The translations under genes and the position numbers were made by a program. Positions 26,335 to 34,690 of a stretch of DNA of 64,000 nt are shown in pieces. Source of the stretch: Amycolatopsis methanolica 239 (GTDB lineage: Bacteria > Actinomycetota > Actinomycetes > Mycobacteriales > Pseudonocardiaceae); assembly GCF_000739085.1 (NCBI RefSeq), contig NZ_CP009110.1, forward strand, positions 3,224,001-3,288,000, in the 5' to 3' direction. Every line of letters begins with the position of its first letter. Within the stretch, counting starts at the first letter, position 1. The notes beneath the pieces were generated by a model, which was not told where the DNA came from, did no database searches, and saw nothing but the letters and a program-made list of their open reading frames with translations.

Positions 26335-27534
26335 TCACCAGATCTGTTCGAGCGCGCGGACCACGTTGCCGCCGATAACGAGTTTGATCTCCTCGTCGGA
26401 GTAGCCGTGCTTCACCAGCCAGCCGACGATGTTGAAGAAGCATTCGGTCGGGTTCTCGAGCCCCGCGACGTAGGGCACTTCCTCGTAGTCCGGGCCGGCG
26501 TGCGCGTCGTGCACCCCCAAGTTGGATGCGAAGAGCTTGTGCAGCCCCACGTGGTCGCCGTAGAGGGTGTCCGGTCCGAACGCGACGTGCTCGATGCCCA
26601 TCAGGTCGACGCAGTAGGTGAAGTGGTCCATCACCGACTCGAGGCTGTGGCGCGGGTGCTCCTTCGACAGTGATGTGTGCGGAGCCGCTTCGATGCCGAG
26701 CACGCCACCGGATTGCGCGCACGCCTTGAGCACGTCGTCCGGCATCATCCGCGGGGTCGGCCAGATCGCCCGCGCGCCCGCGTGGGTGATGAGGACGGGT
26801 TTCTCGGACACCTCGAAGACGTCCAGGCAGGTCTGGTCCCCGGAGTGCGACACGTCGATCGCCATGCCGAGCTTGTTCATCCGCTCCACCGCGCGCCGGC
26901 CGAACACGGTGAGGCCGCCGTCGCGCTTCTCCTTGAGACCGCTGCCCAGGGTGTTCGACTCCGAGTACGCGATACCCATCTGCCGCACGCCGAAGCCGTA
27001 GAGGATGTCGATCCGGTCGACCTCGTTCTCGATCGGCGTGGAGGCCTCCAGGCACAGCACGAGCCCCACCTGACCGTTCTCGTGCGCGGCCTGGATGTCG
27101 TCGAGGCCGTACACGACCCGCACGAAGTCCTGGTGCGCCAGATCGCATAACCGCATACCGATGTCGTAGAGGACGTCGTCCCACTTCCAGCCGCACTTGC
27201 TGGTGACGCAGGCGGTGCCGTCCATCAGGTTGTCGAACACGGCGGTCATGCCCGAGCGGGCCAGGCCCGCGTAGCCGGTGTGCTCGCGGCCGGTGCGGAT
27301 GTACTCGCGGATCTTGCCCACGTCGCGCGGGAAGACCTGCGGGTGGTCGTGCAGGCTCACCACGATGTTGTCCTCGACGAGCCGGCGGGTTCGGGCCAGC
27401 TGCTCGGCGTCCAGGCCCTGGTCGTATTCCGGGACCCGGTCCAGTTCGTCGCTCAGCTCGAACGTCTCGTAGTCGACGCCGGGGGTGAGGTAGGAATACG
27501 ACCGGTAGCCGGTGTACTGGGTGGCCTTGCTCAT
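26335..27534 (-). CDS. membrane dipeptidase (peptidase M19) family protein
   Basis: A 399-aa member of the renal-dipeptidase family, zinc enzymes that cleave dipeptides, often with a C-terminal D-amino acid. Metal-site segments are VVSLHDHPQ near residue 57, LCLEAST near residue 150, AIDVSHSGDQT and VLITHAGARAIWPTPRM. The usual HxD is seen here as HDH. There is no signal peptide, so it is cytoplasmic. AGGAG lies five to six bases before the ATG, which overlaps the regulator stop as ATGA. Confidence 0.9.
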   Translation of the reverse strand: MSKATQYTGYRSYSYLTPGVDYETFELSDELDRVPEYDQGLDAEQLARTRRLVEDNIVVSLHDHPQVFPRDVGKIREYIRTGREHTGYAGLARSGMTAVFDNLMDGTACVTSKCGWKWDDVLYDIGMRLCDLAHQDFVRVVYGLDDIQAAHENGQVGLVLCLEASTPIENEVDRIDILYGFGVRQMGIAYSESNTLGSGLKEKRDGGLTVFGRRAVERMNKLGMAIDVSHSGDQTCLDVFEVSEKPVLITHAGARAIWPTPRMMPDDVLKACAQSGGVLGIEAAPHTSLSKEHPRHSLESVMDHFTYCVDLMGIEHVAFGPDTLYGDHVGLHKLFASNLGVHDAHAGPDYEEVPYVAGLENPTECFFNIVGWLVKHGYSDEEIKLVIGGNVVRALEQIW

Positions 27535-28535
27535 TCTTCTCCTTTTCGTGGTGCGTCGTCCGCGTGCGTGCGGACGGGCCTCGGCCGGTAGGCACGCTTG
27601 ACCGAGCCGAGTTCGACGGTGGTTTCCACGCTCCGGACGCCCTCGAGACCGGCGATGGTGCCGGTGACGAACTCGTATAGCGCCGCGTGGTCGCGGAGGA
27701 CGGCTTCGCAGACCAGATCGGAGGCGCCGGTGGTCGCCGAGACGTAGCGCACGGAGGTCTCGCGGCAGAGCCTGCGGGCGATCGCGCCGATCTTGCGCAG
27801 GTCCACGCGCATCCGGAGGAACGCCTCGATCTCGTAGCCCAGCAACGCCGGATCGATCAGCGGGCTGAAGGTGAGGTAGCCGCAGCCGACGAGGTGCCGC
27901 AGCCGCCGGGTGGCGAGGGACTCGGTGATGCCGAGGCGCTGCGCGAGCGTGGCGTAGGAAAGCCTGCCGTCGGTGGACAGCGCGGCGATGAGGTCGAGGT
28001 CCACGGCGGACAGTTCCGGGCAGGCCCCGCGGTGGGCCGCGGGCGGCGCGGACCGCGGGGTGACCGCGTCGTGGCCGAGGAGTTCGCGCGCCCAGTCGAA
28101 GCCGACCTTGAAGGTGCGCAGTACCGATTCGACACTGACCTCGAGCGCGCCCTGCAGCTCCCGGAAATCCTCGTGGATCACCCGCATCAGGTGATCCCGG
28201 TCGGTGCTGATCAGTTCGGCGAGCACGTCGAAGTTGCCGGCGAGCAGGACGACCAGCCGGGTGTCGGGACGCGCGGCCAGGCATTCGGCGACCGCCCGGG
28301 CATGCCCGGGCACACACTTGAGGTGAACCAGCACCGGGGTGCCGAAACCGCAGCGCAGCGGATCGGGAACGGCGACCACCCGGGCGCAGCCCGAATCGAA
28401 CAACCGCTGTGCCCGGCGCGCGACCTTGCTTTCGGACAGTCCCAGCGCGCGGGCCAGGTTCGCCCAGGTTTCCCGGCCGTTGACCGCGAGCCTGGCGAGA
28501 ATTCGCCGATCGGTTTCGTCGAGCATGCGACACAT
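27531..28535 (-). CDS. Lrp/AsnC-family regulator with two tandem Lrp units
   Basis: A 334-aa protein with two HTH-plus-effector units: LDETDRRILARLAVNGRETW near residue 5 and LSAVDLDLIAALSTDGRLSY near residue 175. It is the first gene of the minus-strand operon, overlaps the dipeptidase by four bases and probably responds to an amino acid or D-amino acid product. An alternative ATG lies nine bases downstream at 28526. It is similar in design to the regulator at 5180. Confidence 0.9.
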   Translation of the reverse strand: MCRMLDETDRRILARLAVNGRETWANLARALGLSESKVARRAQRLFDSGCARVVAVPDPLRCGFGTPVLVHLKCVPGHARAVAECLAARPDTRLVVLLAGNFDVLAELISTDRDHLMRVIHEDFRELQGALEVSVESVLRTFKVGFDWARELLGHDAVTPRSAPPAAHRGACPELSAVDLDLIAALSTDGRLSYATLAQRLGITESLATRRLRHLVGCGYLTFSPLIDPALLGYEIEAFLRMRVDLRKIGAIARRLCRETSVRYVSATTGASDLVCEAVLRDHAALYEFVTGTIAGLEGVRSVETTVELGSVKRAYRPRPVRTHADDAPRKGEE

Positions 28536-28889
28536 CCTCGATGCGGTTGATGAAGGATTCCGCTGTCAACGCCCATGATCGTGCGGCATCGCCGCAACTG
28601 GTGTCAATAAAGTGCGGGAATCCGGTATGGTGTTCCGAAAAACGGTGCGCCGCCGACCGGTCCCGAGCCCGGCTACGCAGGTCAGTGGCGTTGGTGGGAC
28701 GTCATCGGGCGATGATGTTTTCCCGCATTTCGTTTCGGCCGGTGTCCCCGACGCCACGGTCGGCGTGACTGAGGAGACTTCTCACCAGGCGCGACGAGCA
28801 CGTCCAGCTGCCTTTGGAGCGCTGGCTGCCGCTCGGGTGGGGCGACCGTCAGGAGGTCCTCCAGTGCGGCAGGCGCTCGTGGCACAGCA
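28536..28889. other. 354-bp region between the Lrp regulator and the GH1 remnant
   Basis: Probably contains the promoter of the minus-strand operon near 28540-28620. I see no gene; frames running through from the GH1 remnant lose family resemblance here. Confidence 0.5.
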
Positions 28890-29492
28890 CCATCGCGCGC
28901 TTGCGCGACCAGCATGTGGTGGTTGCGCTGGTAGGCCTCCGAGAGGGTGCCGCGTCCGGGCATGCCGAGGGCGGCTCCGTGCAGGACCATCATGTTCTGC
29001 TCGTTGATGGTGAGCCAGTAGTTCACCTTGCCGCCGTACTCCCGGAAGAGAATTCCGGCGTAGCGGACGAACGCTTCGACCGTGTCCCGGGAGTTCCACC
29101 CGCCACGGTCCTCCAGGGCCTGCGTGCCGGAGGTCGAAGTGGTACAGGGTGACGATGGGCTCGATGCCGCGAGCGAGCAGTTCGTCGATGAGCTGGTGGT
29201 AGAAGGTGATGCCGGCCGCACTCGGGGCGCCGTCGCCGTCGGGGACGATCTGGGTCCACGCGATGGAGAACCGGTAGGCCCGCAAGCCCAGCTCGGCGAA
29301 GAGTGCCACGTCCTCCTTGAACCGGTGGTAGTGGTCGGCGGCTACGCGGAAGTCGGAAGTTCCTTAGGGGAAGGTGACCCGGATGTCCTGAACGCACGGC
29401 CCCTTGTCGTCGGCATCGCAGCCGCCCTCCACATGGTAGGCCGAGGTCGAAGCACACCACAGAAATGCTGGTGGGAACGTCTTTTCCGTCAC
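28890..29492 (-). pseudogene. degenerate GH1 family beta-glucosidase (N-terminal part)
   Basis: A GTG at 29492 opens TEKTFPPAFLWCASTSAYHV, a typical GH1 start. The frame is broken by a TAA at 29364-29366 where a Glu codon is expected, then continues in phase ([39 protein letters not shown]). It shifts frame near 29130 ([31 protein letters not shown] with the acid/base-side NE) and fades near 28890. About 200 of about 450 residues remain. It is dead through a nonsense codon, an indel and 3' loss. Confidence 0.85.
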
Positions 29493-29566
29493 GGTGCCAG
29501 CACCAGGAGGATCTGGTCTTCGCGCACTTCGGCCGACGCGGTGGTGCGCATCTCGGAGTAGCCCGC

Positions 29567-30243
29567 GGTTTGCCATCGGTGTCACGGTGGACGGCCGCAA
29601 GGACGTGCTCGGCCTGTGGGCGGGCAGCGGTGGCGAGGGTGCCAAATTCTGGATGAGCGTCCCGGTCGATTTGAAAAATCGTGGCGTGCGGGACGTGTTC
29701 TTCCTCGTCTGTGACGGGTTGAAAGGCCTGCCCGAAGTGGTGGAACAAGTGTGGCCGGCCGCGATCGTGCAAACCTGCATCATCCACCTTATCCGCAATT
29801 CGTTTCGACTTACTTCGCGGAAATACACCGACGCGCTCAAACGGGATCTCAAAGCCATGTACGAGGCCCCCAACGCGACGGCGGCGGAAGCCGCTTTACA
29901 GGAACTGGACGACAGGTGGTCCACGCAGTATCCGGCGCTGGTCCGACTATGGCGCAACGCCTGGACCGAGTTCGTGCCGTTCCTCGATTACGACGTCGAG
30001 ATCCGAAAAATGATCTGCTCGACCAACGCGATCGAATCACTCAACGCCCGCTACCGGCGCGCGGTGCGAGCTCGCGGCCACTTCCCAACCGAGCAGGCCG
30101 CACTGAAGTGTCTGTATCTTGTGACCCGCAGCCTGGACCCCACCGGCACAGGCCGCGCCCGATGGACGATGCGCTGGAAACCCGTACCCAACGCCTTCGC
30201 CATCACCTTCGGTGACCGCTGGCCGGACGCCGAAACCTACTAA
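29567..30243 (+). pseudogene. IS256-family transposase, 3' fragment
   Basis: About 225 residues of a Mutator/IS256 transposase. GVTVDGRKDVLGLW opens it, followed by FFLVCDGLKGLP (second catalytic Asp), VQTCIIHLIRNS and IRKMICSTNAIESLNARYRR (the Glu of NAIES), then the normal C-terminus. The N-terminal 150-180 residues with the first catalytic Asp are missing. The broken end abuts the start of the GH1 remnant, so this insertion or a later deletion removed the GH1 promoter. Confidence 0.85.
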
Positions 30244-30352
30244 CCAAACCGCCAGAAACACCGATCACGGGATAGACCCGGCTTGCTTCCGGTATTGCTG
30301 GGAGCTAGGCGTCGCGTTCCTTTTTGCGCACATCGATTGGCCGGAGTGTCCG

Positions 30353-30979
30353 ATGAATCCGTTCGCACTGGCGGGCTGGGCTGCCGTCGGTGCTGGTGTC
30401 GGCGCGGGGGTGGCGACAGGCACGCGGTTGCTGCTGCGGACGGGCGGGCTTGGCGGACGGGAGACGATCGCGTCCGCCGCTGTGACGGCGGTGCTGTTCG
30501 CCGGTCTGGGTCGGCGGTTCGGTTGGGGGATCGACCTGGCCGGCTACAGCTCGTTCACGGCGGTGGCAGTGGCCTTGGCGTTGATCGACTTTGTCGAACA
30601 ACGGCTTCCCGGTGTGCTGACCTTTGCTGGCATCGTCGTGTTGGGGGGCACTTTCACCCTTGAGGCGGTCCGTACGGCCGGTTACAACGACCTGCTCCGA
30701 GCTGCGGCCGCGATGGTCGTTCTTGCCGCCGGCTACCTCGTGCTTGCTCTCGCGCTCGGTGGTCTCGGCTCGGGGGACGTCAAGCTCGCCGGGCTCCTTG
30801 GCCTCGCGCTGGGGTGGCAGAGCTGGAGCGCAGTCCTGGCCGGCACAGTGCTGGGCTGGCTGCTCGCGGGAATCGCACGTGCTCTGCTGCGGGCTACGGG
30901 GTCGGTGTCCCGTGATGCTGCAATGCCCCTGGGGCCCTACCTCGTGCTGGGTGCGCTGTTGGCAATACTTGGCGACTGA
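30353..30979 (+). CDS. prepilin peptidase (A24 aspartic protease family), short form
   Basis: A 208-aa membrane protein with about seven hydrophobic segments. The two catalytic Asp motifs are LALIDFVEQRLP near residue 80 and GSGDVKLAGLLGLALGW near residue 138. The Cys-rich N-methylase domain of full-length PilD is absent, as in many actinobacterial TadV-like peptidases. No pilus genes lie nearby, so its substrate is encoded elsewhere. An IS256 remnant precedes it. Confidence 0.85.
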   Translation: MNPFALAGWAAVGAGVGAGVATGTRLLLRTGGLGGRETIASAAVTAVLFAGLGRRFGWGIDLAGYSSFTAVAVALALIDFVEQRLPGVLTFAGIVVLGGTFTLEAVRTAGYNDLLRAAAAMVVLAAGYLVLALALGGLGSGDVKLAGLLGLALGWQSWSAVLAGTVLGWLLAGIARALLRATGSVSRDAAMPLGPYLVLGALLAILGD

Positions 30980-31100
30980 AGCCGTTCTGGAATAATCGGC
31001 CAGCGCGGCCGGCTATTTAACTTAGCTTGCCCTATAGGTGCAGTAATCTGTTAACTCCGCCATTGGGCATACGCGATTAAGGTGTCGTTTGGACGGTCTT

Positions 31101-31658
31101 TTACCGGTCACGCCACGCGAGCGGCGACAGCGAAGTCGCTGCCTCGGCGACCCGTTGGGCGGTTGCAGTGGACAGGCCCTTAAGCGCGCTGTCGATCCAG
31201 CCCTGGACGCGCTGAACGCCGACCTCGCGGTACTCGACCGCTTGGAGGAGCATCTCCAGCTTGTCGGCGTCGCGGGCGCACCGAGATTCCAGGGTTTCGG
31301 CCGTCTCGTACTCGTCGACGGCGTCCCGGACGGAGGTGCGGGCGGCGTCGGGCAGCCTGGCGGTTTGGTCGGCGGTGATCTGCTGCGGGTCGGGTTTGGT
31401 GAGGTAGGGCTTGACGGTGTGGGGGAGGTCGCCGGTGCGGGTTTCCTGGGTGTCGTGCCAGAGGGCGAGGTAGGCGGCGCGGGCGGGGTCGGCGCCTTCT
31501 TCGGCGGCCAGCAGTCCGGCGAGCTGGGCGACGCGCAGGGAGTGCTCGGCCACGGATTCGGGGTCGCGGACGCCGGCGTGCCACCAGCCCGAGCGCCGGA
31601 TGCGTTTGAGGATGCCGAGCTCGTAGCCGAAGCTGGCGATGGCGCTTGGGTCGGACAC
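31101..31658 (-). CDS. HD-domain phosphohydrolase (YfbR/HDDC2-like)
   Basis: A 185-aa HD-superfamily protein. Metal ligands read in order: His in SVAEHSLRVAQLAG near residue 38, HD in LALWHDTQETRTGDL near residue 67, and Asp in CARDADKLEMLLQA near residue 132. Relatives are 5'-deoxynucleotidases. It lies 10 bases downstream of an interrupted XRE regulator on the same strand, so its transcription may have been altered by the IS insertion. Confidence 0.88.
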   Translation of the reverse strand: MSDPSAIASFGYELGILKRIRRSGWWHAGVRDPESVAEHSLRVAQLAGLLAAEEGADPARAAYLALWHDTQETRTGDLPHTVKPYLTKPDPQQITADQTARLPDAARTSVRDAVDEYETAETLESRCARDADKLEMLLQAVEYREVGVQRVQGWIDSALKGLSTATAQRVAEAATSLSPLAWRDR

Positions 31659-31668
31659 GCGGGGGCTC

Positions 31669-32126
31669 CTATCGGTCGGCGATGCGGAGGGCGTAGTGCA
31701 GGCCGGCGAACTGGTCCCGCTCGGCGCGGGTGAGTTCGTCGGTGGACAGGCCCACCTCGACGGCCTCCTCGAGCGGCGGGCGCGGGTGGGGCCAGTCGGT
31801 CAGTCGTGACGGGCGTGAGGCTATCAACGTGAACAGGGTGTGCAGGTTGAGCGGTAGGTGGGGCGAGGACGGTGCGACCCGGCGGGTGAGGTGCTCCAGC
31901 AGGTGGACGCCGCCCCAGGAGCGGGGGTCGGCGTGCAGCATGAAGGCGTCGTTGACGTGGTCCTCGCGCAGTTCGCCGATCCAGTAGGCCCAGTAGTTCA
32001 GGTTTGCCACGTCGGGAGTCGAGCCTGTGGTCTGGCGGTGGTGAAGTGGCGCAGCACGTCGCCGTCGCCGCGGCCGGCCAGCGCGACCGAGGCGGAGCGG
32101 GTTTCCAGCAGCCGGTTGACGTTGTC
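31669..32126 (-). pseudogene. XRE-type regulator, 3' part (split by IS3 element)
   Basis: Joining 33415-34080 to this segment after removing the IS and one GTC copy restores the frame exactly: ASRQTIHTDNVNRLLETRSA. The reading then needs a second frameshift between about 32030 and 32060 to reach PDVANLNYWAYWIGE and the C-terminus. The intact product would be about 370 aa. The C-terminal half has no catalytic motif that I recognise. Confidence 0.8.
32124..32126. repeat. left GTC target-site duplication
   Basis: GTC directly flanks the IS3-family element here and again at 33415-33417. Three-base duplications are usual for the IS3 family. Confidence 0.8.
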
Positions 32127-32193
32127 TGAGCTTGTCCCCGTGGCTCGGACACCGGTCTTGAGGTGGCCTTGGGTCACCAGGAAGGATGTTGCG

Positions 32194-32484
32194 GTGCCTG
32201 CACCACACCCGCCTGAGTTTCGTCGTCGTGCCGTCGGGTTGGCCCGTCAGGGCTCCAAACCGGTCTCTGGGCTGGCCACAGAGTTGGGCATCAGCGAGTC
32301 ATGCTTGCGCAACTGGATGGCCCAGGCCGAGACCGACGAGAACGGCTCAGCGAGCCGGTTGACGAGCGCGGAGAAGAAAGAACTTGCCGAGCTGCGGAAG
32401 AAAACCCGCCAGCTTGAGATGGAGAATGAGATTCTCAAACGCGCGGCTGCCTACTTCGCACGGGAGAACATCCTCCCAAAGTAA
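32194..32484 (+). CDS. IS3-family transposase OrfA
   Basis: A 96-aa HTH protein started at GTG. The segment VSGLATELGISESCLRNWM is the DNA-binding helix pair, and the C-terminal ELAELRKKTRQLEMENEILK forms the usual leucine-zipper coil. At CCAAAG before its TAA a -1 slip would enter OrfB, as is standard in the family. Confidence 0.9.
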   Translation: MPAPHPPEFRRRAVGLARQGSKPVSGLATELGISESCLRNWMAQAETDENGSASRLTSAEKKELAELRKKTRQLEMENEILKRAAAYFARENILPK

Positions 32485-33375
32485 TTTACCCGCTGGTCCG
32501 TGAACTCGCCGTGGACGGTATCGACGTCGCGGTGGCCTGCCGGGTATTGAAGGTGTCACGGTCGGGCTATTACGACTGGCGTGACCGGCCGCCCTCATCT
32601 CGAGAGCAGGACAACACGTTGCTGCTCAAGCACATCGAGGCCATTCACGCCGAATCTCGCGGCACTTATGGTTGGCCGCGAGTGCATGCCGAACTTGTCC
32701 TCGGGATGGGCGTCGGCGTCAACCATAAACGGGTGGCCCGGCTCATGCGCGAGGCCGACATCCAGGGTCTCTACCGACGTCGCCGCCGTGGCTGCACCGT
32801 CCGCAACCCCGCCCGAGGAAACCGCCGAGGACCTGGTCAACCGCACGTTCACCAGCAAGGGCCCGAATCGGCTGTGGCTGACTGACATCACCGAACATCC
32901 CACGAAAGAAGGGAAATTGTACTGCGCTGCCGTTATGGACGCCTATTCACGACGCATCATCGGATGGTCCATCGACAACCACATGCGCACCGAGCTGGTG
33001 ATCGACACACTCGGCATGGCCACGCTCCGCCGCAAACCCGCACCCGGCAACACTATCCTCCATTCTAACCACGGATCCCAATTCACCTCCTGGGCATTCG
33101 GGCAACGACTCCGCGCCGCCGAACTCCTGCCCTCCATGGGCAGCGTCGGCGATTGTTACAACAACTCCATGATGGAATCCTTCTGGGGCACACTCCAACT
33201 CGAAGTACTCGACACGCAAACGTGGGAAACACGCGACGAGCTTGCCGCCGCGATCTTCGAACGGATAGAATGCTGGTATAATCCGCAACGGCGGCACTCC
33301 AGCCTGGGAATGCTCAGCCCTGTCCAGTTCGAAGCCCACACCCCCGAGCGACCGTCACCACAACACGATCGCTGA
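32478..33375 (+). pseudogene. IS3-family transposase OrfB, frameshifted and catalytically damaged
   Basis: The first part (VIYPLVRELAVDGIDVA to YRRRRRGCTVRN) and the second (EETAEDLVNRTFTSKGPNRL to the end) are in different frames. The break lies in the C-rich run at 32806-32814. In the DDE domain the first Asp (WLTDITEHP) and the Glu (NNSMMESFWGTL) are present, but the second motif reads HSNHGSQFTS. The AAC codon at 33067-33069 replaces the catalytic Asp. Confidence 0.88.
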
Positions 33376-33414
33376 CACCACACCCCACGTGTCCGACGAA
33401 CGGGGACAAGCTCA

Positions 33415-33417
33415 GTC
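33415..33417. repeat. right GTC target-site duplication
   Basis: Second copy of the three-base duplication created by the IS3-family insertion; it pairs with 32124-32126. Confidence 0.8.
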
Positions 33418-34080
33418 GGTGTGGATGGTCTGGCGGCTGGCGCGTGTCCACTCGGTGCGGAGCCAGTCGACGCTGGCGGGCCGCTGGTCGAAGCTGAGCA
33501 GGTAGATCGCTTGGCGGCGGAGCAGGGCTTGGTCGGGGCCGGAGGCGCGGTCGGCGAGGGTGAGCAGGTGGTCGAAGAAGCGTGCTCGCTCGTCGGGATA
33601 GAGCACGGGTTGCGACGCCGTTGGTCCCCGTCGGCGAGCGGGTACTGCCAGTGGGCGGAGTTGCTCGGGCAGAATTCCGGTGATCGGCCACGTGATCAAG
33701 TTCGTCAGTGACCGGCGATGCACGTTGGCGGCCAGGGGATGCTGCGCCGGGTCCAGCCAGGCCGGACCGGCGTCGACGGCCGCGGCGAGGACGACGTCGG
33801 CTTCGATGGCCTCGTGCAGATGCCGGCCCACGGACGCCGGCGCGCCGAGCCGGGTCAGGGTGGACCGGAGCCGGAGGAAGTCCCGGGTCTGCATCGCGGC
33901 GAGCGGCCTGCGGCCGGATTCCCACCCCTGCACCGTTGTGACGTCGACACCCGCGGCCTCGGCGAACTGATCTTGCGTCGCGCCCGCGGATTGGCGGGCG
34001 AGCTTGAGCACGAACCCCGCCACGACGCCCAGGCAGCGTGATCCCTGACTGCCGGTCGGTGTTCGTGACGCCCTCGCCAT
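33415..34080 (-). pseudogene. XRE-type regulator, 5' part (split by IS3 element)
   Basis: About 222 residues from the ATG at 34080. Residues 20-75 form an XRE helix-turn-helix (KLARQSAGATQDQFAEAAGV, TTVQGWESGRRPL). The rest is a helical domain up to TRASRQTIHTD, where the IS3 element cuts. A stop arises just inside the element. It was probably co-transcribed with the HD phosphohydrolase gene downstream. Confidence 0.85.
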
Positions 34081-34211
34081 GCGTTCGCCCCCCAGGTCCA
34101 GCCTCGCCGTGGCCGCAACCCGTACTGACAGTCCGTTCTGCCGCGGCCGCCCCGATCGTCAGGTGTTCCCAAACGATTACGGCGAGTGATCGCACACGCT
34201 GAAGGAGGACG

Positions 34212-34676
34212 TTGACAGCAGTACTGAGCACCCCGATGACTGGCCAGTCCCTGGTCGAGCCCGCTTTGTTCGAGCGGTTGGTGAACCGGATCGTCGCCGA
34301 GCACGACCTCGCGCGCGGCCTTGCCGAACGCATCATGGACCAGGCGCTGGCCTTCCTGGCCGCGTGCGCCCGCAACACCGGTGACCCGCTCGCGCCCAGC
34401 GAACTGGTGGACATCGGCTGGCACACCTTCGTCCTGCACACCCACGACTACGCGGCCTTCTGCGACCGGATCGCCGGACGATTCCTGCACCACGTGCCCA
34501 CCGCGGACCACGACCCGGCCGCCAGCGGCGACCCCGCCCGGGAGACGGCGGCACGGACGGTGGCGGCGATCGAGGCCGCGGGCTTCACGCTCGACTCCGA
34601 GCTGTGGCCGCAGGCGGCCGGGTGCACCGGTTGCCACAATGGCTGCCACGACGACCCGCCGCCCGCCCGCGACTGA
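34212..34676 (+). CDS. conserved hypothetical protein with Cys/His-rich C-terminus
   Basis: A 154-aa protein, most likely started at TTG 34212 behind GGAGG. A mid-protein WHTFVLHTHDYAAFCDRI resembles the glycine-rich-domain-protein (GRDP) helical motif. The end reads GCTGCHNGCHDDP, able to bind a metal. It is the first gene of a four-gene plus-strand run with the phosphotransferase. Function unknown. Confidence 0.7.
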   Translation: MTAVLSTPMTGQSLVEPALFERLVNRIVAEHDLARGLAERIMDQALAFLAACARNTGDPLAPSELVDIGWHTFVLHTHDYAAFCDRIAGRFLHHVPTADHDPAASGDPARETAARTVAAIEAAGFTLDSELWPQAAGCTGCHNGCHDDPPPARD

Positions 34677-34690
34677 CAAGGAGCTCCACG

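Larger units (their letters stand above)
32127..33414 (+). mobile_element. IS3-family insertion sequence, 1288 bp
   Basis: Both ends read inward TGAGCTTGTCCCCGT followed after a few differing bases by TCGGACAC, giving inverted repeats of about 26 bp. The element is flanked by GTC duplications and carries orfA and orfB. OrfB has a frameshift and a catalytic Asp replaced by Asn, so this copy should not transpose by itself. It is inserted inside an XRE-type regulator gene. Confidence 0.92.

Noticed and set aside
27535..28569. Long N-terminal extension of the M19 dipeptidase frame
   Set aside because: It is the out-of-frame shadow of the Lrp regulator; a good ribosome site supports the start at 27534.
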